Shown here piece by piece: positions 7,785 to 15,980 of a stretch of 64,000 bases of DNA. This stretch comes from Bordetella petrii. Lineage in GTDB: Bacteria > Pseudomonadota > Gammaproteobacteria > Burkholderiales > Burkholderiaceae_B. The first letter of the stretch is position 1, and every line of letters begins with the position of its first letter. The notes beneath the pieces are model-generated. The model was not told the origin of the DNA, searched no databases, and saw nothing but the letters and a program-made list of their open reading frames with translations. A program made the position numbers and the translations under genes. The DNA lies in NCBI RefSeq assembly GCF_000067205.1, contig NC_010170.1, positions 2,356,001-2,420,000 on the forward strand, written 5' to 3'.

Positions 7785-8669
7785 ATGTCCGCCGTCGAAA
7801 CACTGATCGTCCCGCGCTCCAGCGACCTGGGCGGCGGCCTGCAAGTCCGCCGGGCCCTGCCTTCCGCGCAGCGGCGCACTGTCGGCCCCTTTGTTTTCCT
7901 GGACAACATGGGCCCGGCCATGTTCGAACCGGGCAAAGGCGTCGACGTGCGCCCGCATCCGCACATTGGCCTGTCCACGGTTACGTACCTGTATGAAGGC
8001 GCGATGATGCATCGCGACAGCGCCGGCCATACCCAGGAGATCCGCCCTGGCGAGCTCAACTGGATGACTGCGGGGCGCGGCATCGTGCATTCCGAGCGCA
8101 CGCCCGATGTGCAGCGCGGCGCGGGTCACCGCCTGTCCGGGCTGCAATTGTGGGTGGGCCTGCCCAGCCGCCATGAAGAAACCGACCCCGGTTTCGTGCA
8201 CTATGGGCTGGACGCCCAGCCGGTGATCGAAGGCGAGGGCGTGCGCGCCCAAGTCGTGGCCGGTTCGCTGTTCGGCCGCACGTCGGCCGTGCAGACCCTG
8301 TCGCCGCTGTTCTTTGGCGACATTACCCTGCAGCCCGGCGCCACGCTGGTCGTGCCGGCTGAATACGAAGAGCGTGCCGCTTATCTGACCCGCGGCGCTG
8401 TGGAAATCGACGGCCAGGTCTATCAGCCGGGCCAGCTGCTGGTGTTCGCCGCGGGCCAGCCGGTGACAGTCCGCGCGCTGGATGCCGCACGCCTGGCAAT
8501 ACTGGGCGGCGAGCCGCTGGACGGACCACGCTTCGTCTGGTGGAACTTCGTGTCCAGCAGCAAAGAGCGCATCGAGCAGGCCAAGCACGACTGGCAGCGC
8601 GACCGCTTCAACCAGGTAGTGCCGGGCGACGAAACCGAATACATCCCACTACCCGCCCCACGCGCCTGA
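7785..8669 (+). CDS. Second pirin-family protein
   Basis: This 294-residue pirin is longer than its neighbour and belongs to the other common pirin subgroup. The N-terminal cupin keeps the metal set His58 and His60 (RPHPHIGLST), His102 and Glu104 (IVHSERT). The C-terminal half has the pirin C domain (GATLVVPAEYEERAAYLTRG). An AAGGAG ribosome site precedes the ATG at 7785. It follows the first pirin by 105 bases that contain a degraded REP-like palindrome near 7708-7740. Possible roles in this family range from redox-sensing cofactor to dioxygenase; the sequence does not decide. Confidence 0.88.
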   Translation: MSAVETLIVPRSSDLGGGLQVRRALPSAQRRTVGPFVFLDNMGPAMFEPGKGVDVRPHPHIGLSTVTYLYEGAMMHRDSAGHTQEIRPGELNWMTAGRGIVHSERTPDVQRGAGHRLSGLQLWVGLPSRHEETDPGFVHYGLDAQPVIEGEGVRAQVVAGSLFGRTSAVQTLSPLFFGDITLQPGATLVVPAEYEERAAYLTRGAVEIDGQVYQPGQLLVFAAGQPVTVRALDAARLAILGGEPLDGPRFVWWNFVSSSKERIEQAKHDWQRDRFNQVVPGDETEYIPLPAPRA

Positions 8670-8672
8670 CGG

Positions 8673-9354
8673 ATATCCAGGCCTGCAGGGCAGGCACCCA
8701 GGCAGCAGGCGTCCGACCCGCCCACCTCAGCCAGGTGTCTGACACGGGCACCTCAGCCAGGTGTCTGACACACCCACCTCAGCCAGGTGTCTCACACGCC
8801 GCACCTCAGCCAGGTGTCTGACTCCCGCAGGGTGTCAGACACCAGTACGACTGAGCTACTCGTAGCACACTGCGGGGTCAGGCACCTTCGGAGCCTGACC
8901 CCTGTCCTGCAGCCGCATATGTCCAGGCGCTGCCAGGCACCCGACACGCCCACCTCAGCCAGGCGCCCGACCCGCCCACCTCAGCCAGGCGCCCGACACG
9001 CCCACCTCAGCCAGGTGTCTGACACACCCACCTCAGCCAGGTGTCTCACACGCCGCACCTCAGCCAGGTGTCTGACTCCCGCAGGGTGTCAGACACCAGT
9101 ACGACTGAGCTACCCGTAGCACACCGCGGGGTCAGGCACCTTCGGAGCCTGACCCCTGTCCTGCAGCCGCATATGTCCAGGCGCTGCCAGGCACCCGACC
9201 CGCCCACCTCAGCCAGGCGCCCGACACGCCCACCTCAGTCAGGTGTCTCACACGCCCCACCTCAGCCAGGTGTCTCACACGCCCACCTCAGCCAGGCGCC
9301 CGACACGCCCCCCTCGGCCAGACGCCCGACGCGACGTCCTCTGCGGGTCGCCAG
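8673..9354. repeat. REP-like repeat block with 254-bp duplication
   Basis: This 680-base gap contains no credible gene. It consists of about 25-bp units of the form CCCACCTCAGCCAGGTGTC plus a half palindrome, complete REP cores at 8813-8843 and 9067-9097, and variant palindromes GGGGTCAGGC/GCCTGACCCC. A segment from about 8741 repeats with a 254-bp offset until about 9245 with only a few substitutions. Apparent open frames here translate the repeat and were discarded. It lies between the convergent second pirin and fbpC. Confidence 0.85.
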
Positions 9355-10131
9355 CTACATGCCGCGCGCGTACGCCTGCTGACGTTGCGCGACCAGGGTC
9401 TCGCGCCGCACGAAGTCGCGCACGAAGCCGTCGGCGGGGTGGTGGTGCAGGTTATACGGGGTATCCCACTGCACGATCTTGCCCTCGCTCATGACGCCAA
9501 TGCGGTCGGCGATGGCGAAGGCTTCGGCCTGGTTATGTGTAACCAGGATGGCAGTGTGCCCGGTCGATTTGAGAATGTCGCGTACTTCGAAAGCCAGCCG
9601 TTCGCGGGTGTCCACATCCAGGTTGGAAAACGGTTCATCCAGCAGCAGCAGGTCGGGCGAGGGCGCCAGCGCGCGGGCCAGCGCCACGCGCTGCTGCTGG
9701 CCGCCGGAGATCTCGTGCGGATAATTATCAGCCGCGGCGCTCAGGCCCACCATGTCGAGCATTTCCCGCACGCGCGCCGCGCGCTCGGCCTTGCCCAACT
9801 TGCGCAGGCCGAAGGCGACATTCTGCGCGGCCGTCAGGTGCGGGAACAACGCGTAGTCCTGGAACATCATGCCCACTCGGCGCAATTCGGGCGCCACTTG
9901 CACGGTCGGCGACGAAATTACCGTGCCGTCCAGCGATATCTGCCCGGCGCGCACCGGCTCGAAGCCGGCGATGGCGCGCAGGATGGTGGTCTTGCCGCAA
10001 CCCGATTCGCCCAGCAGGCAGCCGATGTGGCCGGCCGGCAGCGCCAGCGACAGGTCCTGCACCACGGGCCGCAGGCCTTGCGGTGTGTCGTAGGCAAGAT
10101 GGATATGGTCCAGTTCAAGCAGCTCGGGCAC
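9355..10131 (-). CDS. fbpC: Fe(III) ABC transporter ATP-binding protein (FbpC type)
   Basis: This is a 258-residue ABC ATPase with Walker A (GESGCGKTT), Q loop (FQDYALFPH), signature (ISGGQQQRVALARAL), Walker B (LLLLDEPFSNLD) and H loop (LVTHNQAEAF). It is last in an fbpA-fbpB-fbpC operon read leftwards and starts with GTG five bases after the fbpB stop, so translational coupling is likely. It lacks the long C-terminal regulatory domain of larger FbpC proteins (about 350 residues); only some 30 residues follow the switch region. With its neighbours it should power periplasm-to-cytoplasm Fe(III) uptake. Substrate assignment rests on fbpA and the Fur-like site. Confidence 0.88.
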   Translation of the reverse strand: MPELLELDHIHLAYDTPQGLRPVVQDLSLALPAGHIGCLLGESGCGKTTILRAIAGFEPVRAGQISLDGTVISSPTVQVAPELRRVGMMFQDYALFPHLTAAQNVAFGLRKLGKAERAARVREMLDMVGLSAAADNYPHEISGGQQQRVALARALAPSPDLLLLDEPFSNLDVDTRERLAFEVRDILKSTGHTAILVTHNQAEAFAIADRIGVMSEGKIVQWDTPYNLHHHPADGFVRDFVRRETLVAQRQQAYARGM

Positions 10132-10135
10132 GATG

Positions 10136-11806
10136 TCAATGTCCCATTTTCAGATTAGTGCGCGCCAGCAGAATAACCGGCAACAGGCCGGCCAGCACGA
10201 TGGCCAGGGCCGCCACGGCGCCTTCTTCGTAGGTGCCGCGCGCGGCCTCGGCATAAAGCCAAGTGGCCAGCGTCTCGAAGTTGAGCGGCCGCAACAGCAG
10301 CGTGGCGGGCAGTTCTTTCATGGCGTCGACGAACACCAGCAGCGCGCCGGCGGCCAGCGCCGGGCGCAGCAGCGGCAGGTGCACGCGGCGCAGTGTGCCG
10401 CCGGCGGTTTCGCCCAGCAGGCGCGAGGCTTGTTCCAGCGACGGCGGAATGCGCGCCAGCCCGGCTTCGATGCCGCCCACCGACACCGCCAGAAAGCGCA
10501 TGGTGTACGCGCAGACCAGGGCCCCCATCGACCCCATCAGCAGCAGGCCCTGGTTGCCGAACACCGCGCCCAGGTGGCGGTCGATCCAGGTAAAGGGCAC
10601 GAGCAGGCCAATCGCCAGCACGGTGCCCGGCACCGCATAGCCCAGGCTGGCAATGCGGGCGCAGGCCCGGCCGGGGTTCAACCGCGCGCTTTCCCGCAGC
10701 GTGCGTCCCGCCCATGCCACCACCAGGCCGCAGCCCAGCGTCACGATCGTGGCCGTGAATGCCACGATCAGCGTATTCGACAAGCCATTGATCAACTGGT
10801 CCGACACACCGCCCACCAGGTGCAGACGCTTATAGGTCTCGACGATCAAATACCACGCTGGCGCCACGAACCCCAGCACCACCGGAATCCAGCCCAGCAC
10901 CACGGCCAGCCATGCCGCGCCGCCGCGCAGGCGCCGCGGCTGCATCGGCCGCATGCGTTGCGTGTTGGCATAGCGCTGGCGCTTGCGGCCATGCCGCTCC
11001 AGCAGAATCAGCCCGACCACGATGGCCAGCATGGTCAGCGCGATCTGCGCCGCGCTGGCCAGGTCGGAACGCGTGATCCAGGTGGTGTAGACCGACACGG
11101 TAAGGGTCTGCACCCCCAGGAATTCCGAGGCGCCGATGTCGTTCAGCGTTTCAAGCAGCGCCAGGCTGGCGCCCACCGCAATCGCTGGCCGGGCCAGCGG
11201 CAGCGCCACGCGCACGAACACGCCCACGCGGCCGGCGCCCAGGGTGCGCGCCGCTTCGAGCAGACTGGCGGCCTGGGTCATGAACATGACGCGAGTGCTC
11301 AAGTACACATACGGGTACAGCACGAAACCCAGCACGAAAACGGCGCCGTAGATCGAGCGCAGGTCGGGCAGGCGGAACTGGCGCGGGCTGTCGTAGCCCA
11401 GCAGGGCACGGATGGCGGTCTGGATGGGTCCGATGGGATGCAGCAGATCCAGGTAGGCAAACGCAATAATGTACGTGGGCACCGCCAGGGGCAACAGCAG
11501 CGCCCAGGTCAGGATGCGGCGGCTGGGAAACTCGTACGCCGTCACCAGCCAGGCCGCGCCAGTGCCCAGCAGCGTTACCAGCACTCCCACGCCGACCAGC
11601 AGCATGGCCGTATTGGCCAGGGCCTGCGGCAGCACATAGCGGGCCAGGTGCGACCAGTGTGACAGGTCGGCGTGCATGGCTTGCCACGCCAGTGCCGCCA
11701 GCGGCAACAACACGGCCAGCGCGATCAGCGCGGCGCCCGCCAGCCAGCCCGCGCCGCGTTCAGGGCCGCGCAGCCGCCATGAGCGGGGCAAAGTTCGAAT
11801 GTGCAT
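10136..11806 (-). CDS. fbpB: Fe(III) ABC transporter permease (FbpB type)
   Basis: The 556-residue protein is a fused double permease with about twelve membrane segments. Each half contains an EAA loop that docks the ATPase: EAARTLGAGRVGVFVRVALP in the first half and EQASRLLGETAGGTLRRVHL in the second. This two-domain design is typical of FbpB/SfuB iron permeases. It is the middle gene of the operon, with a REP-like palindrome in the 175-base gap after fbpA, and its stop is five bases before the fbpC start. The start at 11806 (ATG) gives a basic N-terminus before the first membrane helix. Confidence 0.9.
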   Translation of the reverse strand: MHIRTLPRSWRLRGPERGAGWLAGAALIALAVLLPLAALAWQAMHADLSHWSHLARYVLPQALANTAMLLVGVGVLVTLLGTGAAWLVTAYEFPSRRILTWALLLPLAVPTYIIAFAYLDLLHPIGPIQTAIRALLGYDSPRQFRLPDLRSIYGAVFVLGFVLYPYVYLSTRVMFMTQAASLLEAARTLGAGRVGVFVRVALPLARPAIAVGASLALLETLNDIGASEFLGVQTLTVSVYTTWITRSDLASAAQIALTMLAIVVGLILLERHGRKRQRYANTQRMRPMQPRRLRGGAAWLAVVLGWIPVVLGFVAPAWYLIVETYKRLHLVGGVSDQLINGLSNTLIVAFTATIVTLGCGLVVAWAGRTLRESARLNPGRACARIASLGYAVPGTVLAIGLLVPFTWIDRHLGAVFGNQGLLLMGSMGALVCAYTMRFLAVSVGGIEAGLARIPPSLEQASRLLGETAGGTLRRVHLPLLRPALAAGALLVFVDAMKELPATLLLRPLNFETLATWLYAEAARGTYEEGAVAALAIVLAGLLPVILLARTNLKMGH

Positions 11807-11907
11807 GCTTCAGATGCGGCCAGATCGGCCCGGTGCCTGGCCCTAGCGGGGGACCGGACATTGGAGGCAGGCGATGCTGTTCCGTAAAAAACAGGTGTAA
11901 AAGGCAA

Positions 11908-11936
11908 GTGTCTGACACCCTGGGGGAGTCAGACAC
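11908..11936. repeat. REP-like palindrome inside the fbp operon
   Basis: Arms GTGTCTGAC and GTCAGACAC enclose a CCCAGG-rich centre. On the transcribed strand it lies 46 bases after the fbpA stop and is followed by a T-rich stretch. The position, between a highly needed receptor gene and its permease gene, resembles malE-malF REP elements that stabilise the upstream mRNA. Confidence 0.75.
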
Positions 11937-11981
11937 CTGTTTATGACACCTCGTTATCAGCCACGCCTTGCGGCGCCAGGT

Positions 11982-13022
11982 TTAATTGTCGAAACCCACC
12001 TTGTCGACCAGCTCGCTGGCCTGCTTGCGGTACTTGGCGATCTCCGCCACGGGCAGCGAATCGACCTTCAATTCGCCGAAGCTGGCCACCACCGGATCCA
12101 GCTTCACGCCAGGGCGGATGGGGTATTCATAGTTGGCGCGAGCGTACAGCGTCTGGGCCGGTTCGGAAACCAGGAATTCCAGCAGCTTGATGGCGTTGTC
12201 TTTGTTGGGCGCGTGCGCGGCGACGGCGGCGCCGCTGATGTTCACGTGCGTGCCGGTGCCGCCGTTCTTGAACGTGGGGCGCACCACCTTGATGGCGTCG
12301 CCCCACTTGCGGGCGTCGGTGCCGGGCTCGGCGTTCTTCATGTGGCCCACATAGTAGGCGTTGGCGATACCGATGTCGCAGATGCCGCCCAGGATGTCGC
12401 GCGCCACGTCGCGGTCGCCGCCCGCCGCCTTGCGGGCCAGGTTGGCCTTGACGCCGCGCAGCCACTGTTCGGTGGCTTGCGCGCCGTCATGCGCGATCAT
12501 GGCCGCCACCAGTCCGGTGTTGTATGGGTGCTGGCCAGAACGGATGCAGACCTTGTTTTTCCATTGCGGGTCGGCCAGGTCTTCGTAGTGGAAGCTGTCC
12601 AGTTTCACGTCGTTGGCCACGTACAGCACGCGGTCGCGCAGCGACAGGGCATACCACTGGCCATCGGCGCCGCGCAGATTGGCGGGAATCACCGAATTCA
12701 GGGCGTCCGATTTAACAGGCTGCGTGACGCCGCCATCGACCAGGTCGACCAGGTTGCCGATGTCCACGGTCATCAGTACGTCGGCGGGCGATTGCGCGCC
12801 TTCGGCCTTTACCCGCTCAAGCAGGCCGTCCTTGATGAAAACCGTATTGACCTTGATGCCGCTTTCCTTGGTAAAAGCGTCCAGCATGGGCTGGATCAGC
12901 TTGGGCTCGCGAGTGGTGTACAGGCTGACTTCGCCAGCGGCCAGCGTCGGGCTGGCCAGCACGCTGCCAGCCAGCGCCAGCGCGCCCAGTAGCGGGGTCA
13001 GGGATAGGCGTCGGATCGACAT
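11982..13022 (-). CDS. fbpA: Periplasmic Fe(III)-binding protein (FbpA/FutA type)
   Basis: From the ATG at 13022 the protein has 346 residues: an Sec signal peptide (basic MSIRRLS, hydrophobic core, cleavage near SPTLAA) and an iron-receptor fold starting VSLYTTREPKL. Tyrosine-rich segments in the C-lobe (NAYYVGHM) fit the phenolate ligands of the FbpA/FutA iron site. The frame is open to 13088, but the ATG at 13022 has a GGAG ribosome site and a normal signal peptide. It opens the leftward fbpABC operon; a Fur-like box lies about 75-95 bases upstream. Expected role: capture of Fe(III) in the periplasm for FbpBC. Confidence 0.92.
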   Translation of the reverse strand: MSIRRLSLTPLLGALALAGSVLASPTLAAGEVSLYTTREPKLIQPMLDAFTKESGIKVNTVFIKDGLLERVKAEGAQSPADVLMTVDIGNLVDLVDGGVTQPVKSDALNSVIPANLRGADGQWYALSLRDRVLYVANDVKLDSFHYEDLADPQWKNKVCIRSGQHPYNTGLVAAMIAHDGAQATEQWLRGVKANLARKAAGGDRDVARDILGGICDIGIANAYYVGHMKNAEPGTDARKWGDAIKVVRPTFKNGGTGTHVNISGAAVAAHAPNKDNAIKLLEFLVSEPAQTLYARANYEYPIRPGVKLDPVVASFGELKVDSLPVAEIAKYRKQASELVDKVGFDN

Positions 13023-13096
13023 GAGGGGCTCCGGTGCGTTGCATGAATAACAGACACGAAGCCGCGCCGGAAGGGCGGCGTAGCGCATCCGTTAAC

Positions 13097-13115
13097 GAAA
13101 ATGATTATCAAGTAG
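13097..13115 (-). promoter_or_regulatory. Probable Fur box upstream of fbpA
   Basis: On the minus strand GATAATCATTTTC matches 12 of 13 positions of the right-hand part of the Fur consensus (GATAATCATTATC); the left hexamer matches poorly. It lies in the 313-base gap between divergent fbpA and fpr, so Fur-Fe could repress fbpABC and perhaps touch fpr as well. Confidence 0.6.
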
Positions 13116-13335
13116 GTGTGACAATACCAGGAAGATGCAAGACGTTCAACTTGGTGTCAGACTGAAGGTTGGCGCCGTGATTTCTATCAAAGAGTTATAA
13201 GGGCATTACGGATTAATGAGACAAGTTATCAAGCAGTCACGGTAAAATAGGGATAACCCTTAGCCCCGCGCCCGTCTTTTGCACGGCGTGGCATTCCATC
13301 CGGCGCACCTGGTGCGTTGTACCTTTTTCAACGAC

Positions 13336-14112
13336 ATGGCAGCTTTCAACACCGAGCGCGTACTCAGCGTGCGCCACTGGAACGATACGCTTTTTTCCTT
13401 CACCACCACGCGTGACGCGGCCCTGCGGTTCCACAACGGCCACTTCGTCATGATCGGCCTCGAAGTCGAAGGCAAGCCCCTGATGCGGGCCTACAGCATC
13501 GCCAGCGCAAACTACGAAGAAAACCTCGAATTCCTCAGCATCAAGGTGCAAAACGGGCCGCTCACCTCGCGCCTGCAGCACTTGAAAGAAGGCGACACCA
13601 TCCTGGTCAGCCGCAAGCCCGTGGGCACCCTGGTGGTCGATGACCTCAAGCCCGGCAAGCACCTGTTCCTGTTCGGCACCGGCACGGGCCTGGCGCCCTT
13701 CATGAGCATCATCAAAGATCCCGACGTCTACGAGCGCTTCGAAAAAGTCGTGCTGGTGCACGGTGTGCGCTGGGTCAGCGAACTGGCTTACGCCGACTTC
13801 ATCGAAAAAGAACTCCCCAACAACGAGTTCTTCGGCGACGTGGTGCGCGAAAAACTCATCTACTACCCCACCGTCACGCGCGAACCTTTCCGCAACCAGG
13901 GCCGCATCACGGAACTGATCGAAAACGGCAAGCTCTGCCAAGATATCGGCCTGCCGCAAATCAACCCCGAAACCGATCGCGCCATGCTTTGCGGCAGCCC
14001 GCACATGCTGGCCGACATCAGCGCCATGCTCGACAGCCGCGGCTTCCAGGTCTCACCCGGAGTCGGCGAACCGGGCGACTACGTGGTCGAACGCGCGTTC
14101 GTCGAAAAATAA
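13336..14112 (+). CDS. fpr: Ferredoxin/flavodoxin-NADP reductase
   Basis: This 258-residue enzyme has the FAD-binding motif RAYSIAS (ligand RxYS) and the NADP-binding segment GTGTGLAPFMSI, with a C-terminus ending in a short aromatic-containing tail (YVVERAFVEK), as in bacterial Fpr of the subclass I type. It moves electrons between NADPH and ferredoxin or flavodoxin in the cytoplasm. The open frame extends upstream to 13279, but MAAFNTERVLS at 13336 matches the family start and length. It is divergent from fbpA across a region with a Fur-like box; a link to iron or oxidative stress is inference. A rho-independent terminator follows. Confidence 0.92.
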   Translation: MAAFNTERVLSVRHWNDTLFSFTTTRDAALRFHNGHFVMIGLEVEGKPLMRAYSIASANYEENLEFLSIKVQNGPLTSRLQHLKEGDTILVSRKPVGTLVVDDLKPGKHLFLFGTGTGLAPFMSIIKDPDVYERFEKVVLVHGVRWVSELAYADFIEKELPNNEFFGDVVREKLIYYPTVTREPFRNQGRITELIENGKLCQDIGLPQINPETDRAMLCGSPHMLADISAMLDSRGFQVSPGVGEPGDYVVERAFVEK

Positions 14113-14133
14113 GCCCGGTTCGTTGTTTGCCCC

Positions 14134-14167
14134 AAAGCCTGTCCGATGTGAACCGGACGGGCTTTTT
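14134..14167 (+). terminator. Rho-independent terminator of fpr
   Basis: A 10-bp stem (AGCCTGTCCG paired with CGGACGGGCT, one G-U) around an eight-base loop is followed by TTTTTC. It lies 22 bases after the fpr stop. Confidence 0.8.
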
Positions 14168-14196
14168 CATGCGCGCCTGATTTCCGCCCTGCGCCA

Positions 14197-14660
14197 AACC
14201 AGGTATCCGACTCCCGAAGTGCCCGGCACCGCCCCGCGCCAAGCCAGGTGTCCGACTCCCGGAGTCCCCGGCGCCACCCCGCGCCAAGCCAGGTGTCTGA
14301 CTCCCGGAGGGTGTCAGACACCGAAGTGTGCAGCGACGATCTCAACCCCAACGGTGTCTGACACCCTGCGGGAGTCAGACACCAGCCACATCAGCTGCAA
14401 CCGAGGCATCCCCCGGGCCTGCCAACATCCTCAAGCCAGGTATCCGACTCCCGGAGTCTCCGGCGCCGCCCCGCGCCAAGCCCGGTATCCGACTCCCGAA
14501 GTCCCCGGCGCCGTCCTGCGCCAAGCCAGGTGTCTGACTCCCGGAGGGTGTCAGACACCGAAGTGTGCAGCGGCTATCTCAACCCCAACGGTGTCTGACA
14601 CCCTGGCGGGAGTCAGACACCAGCCACATCAGCTGCAACCGAGGCATCCCCCCCGGGCCG
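14197..14660. repeat. REP-like repeat block with 237-bp duplication
   Basis: No gene is supported between fpr and the dctP-like gene. The gap holds four complete REP cores (14292-14322, 14353-14383, 14529-14559, 14590-14621) and many half units such as CCAAGCCAGGTGTCTGACTC and CCAGGTATCCGACTCCC. A composite of two inverted cores and linker DNA occurs twice with a 237-bp offset; the second copy carries small indels. Open frames here translate the repeats. Confidence 0.85.
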
Positions 14661-14694
14661 GCCAACATCTTCGGCGCCCCCGCGCCTGCCGCCG

Positions 14695-15687
14695 CTATTT
14701 CCCCTGCGCCGACAGGCACGCCGCGTCTTTGTCTGACAGCTTGTTCGCCTTCAGCCAGGTTTGCGTTTCTTCGGCGCCGGCCTTCTTCAGCGCGGCCATG
14801 ATCGGCTCCGAAGGCGTAGTGTCGAGCGTCATCTTGTTTTCACGCATGCGGGTGTAGTTGGCCTGGATGCGTTGCTCGACGCCGGCCCACGATGCCGCCG
14901 ACACGTCCTGCGCGGCCTTGGTCAGAATGGCTTGCTGGGTCTTGTCCAGGGCGTTCCAGGCATCATTGTTGATGATGGTGTAGCTCAGCGGAATCGAATA
15001 GCTGACCGCGGTGAAATTCGGCAAATGATCCCACAGACTGCGGCCCGCGCCGCCATCGCCCGAGGTCAGCACCGCATTCACTTCGCCGGCCGCCAGCTTG
15101 GCCGCCAGCGCCGAGTAGGGCATTTGCACGCTTTGCGCGCCCACCCGCTCGAATACCGATTTGCTGGTGGCGTCGTACGTGCGGATCTTCAGGGCCTTGA
15201 CGTCGGCTTCGGTGCGCAGCGGCTCGACCGACCAAATGCCCGACGGCGGCCACGGCGTCACGTACAGCAGGCGCGCTCCCAGCGCCTGCAAGCGTTGCTC
15301 CAGGGCGGGGCGGGCGCAGGCGTACAGGGCATGAGCTTGCTTGAAATCCTTGGCCGCGAAAGGCAGCGACGACAGCAGGAACAGCGAATCTTTATTGCCC
15401 AGCACGCCGCCGAACAGCGTGCCCATCTGGGCCTTGCCGTCCAGCACGGCGCTGACCTGTTCGTTGCCCTTGTAGGGGTTTTGCTTTTCCTGCAGCGTCT
15501 GGACGTCAATGTCGCCCTTTGACGCCTGCTTGACCGCCTCGGCAAACTGCAGATCCGCCGCGGCGGTTATCGATGTGGCAGGGTATTCGTTAATCAGCTG
15601 CAGCGTGGCCTTGGACCACGCCTGCGGAGCGGCCAGCGCGGCGCACAGGGCGGCGGCCACGGCGGCATGACGTCGTTGAAGGTACAT
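14695..15687 (-). CDS. TRAP transporter solute receptor, DctP family (orphan)
   Basis: The 330-residue protein begins with a signal peptide (MYLQRRHAAVAAALCAALAA, cleavage near AWS-KA) and has the DctP fold, including the signature stretch TEADVKALKIRT that precedes the substrate-anchoring arginine of TRAP receptors. Such receptors bind organic acids in the periplasm and deliver them to a DctQM membrane pair. No dctQ or dctM gene is next to it: REP arrays lie on both sides. The ligand cannot be inferred. It may serve a membrane component encoded elsewhere. Confidence 0.85.
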   Translation of the reverse strand: MYLQRRHAAVAAALCAALAAPQAWSKATLQLINEYPATSITAAADLQFAEAVKQASKGDIDVQTLQEKQNPYKGNEQVSAVLDGKAQMGTLFGGVLGNKDSLFLLSSLPFAAKDFKQAHALYACARPALEQRLQALGARLLYVTPWPPSGIWSVEPLRTEADVKALKIRTYDATSKSVFERVGAQSVQMPYSALAAKLAAGEVNAVLTSGDGGAGRSLWDHLPNFTAVSYSIPLSYTIINNDAWNALDKTQQAILTKAAQDVSAASWAGVEQRIQANYTRMRENKMTLDTTPSEPIMAALKKAGAEETQTWLKANKLSDKDAACLSAQGK

Positions 15688-15789
15688 GTGCGATTCCCCC
15701 AGGGTTTAGTGTGATGGCCCTTCGATTTTTAGCACCGCGGCAGCGCCACGGACACCAGGGGGAAACGCGTAATATCCGCAGCCCTGCCA

Positions 15790-15877
15790 GGTGTCAGGCT
15801 CCCGCAGGTGCCTGACACCGCCATGCGCCACGGACGCTTCAGTCAAGCAGGGTCTGGCGCCCTGACGGGAGCCAGAC
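15790..15877. repeat. Variant REP-like palindromes
   Basis: 15790-15819 has arms GGTGTCAGGC and GCCTGACACC; 15852-15877 has shorter arms GTCTGGC and GCCAGAC. Both are base-pair-conserving variants of the standard core. The rest of the 293-base gap between the dctP-like gene and the Bug gene shows TACTTGGCAAGTACC-type short repeats (about 15890-15940) and no gene. Confidence 0.75.
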
Positions 15878-15980
15878 ACGTACAGCAGAACCTGGCAAGT
15901 ACCTGGCCAGGCAGTACTTGGCAAGTACCCGGCAAGTCCTTTGCCGAGTGCTCATGGCCGTGCCGAACTCAGTAAACGGC

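Noticed and set aside
8673..9354. CRISPR-like array of roughly 25-bp repeats
   Set aside because: Repeats are adjacent or separated by related DNA, not by unique equal-length spacers. They are palindromic REP units, and no cas gene is in the window.
8540..9494. Several open frames of 80-115 codons in the repeat block
   Set aside because: They translate the repeated DNA into the same peptide phrases with a 254-bp offset and have no independent start signals.
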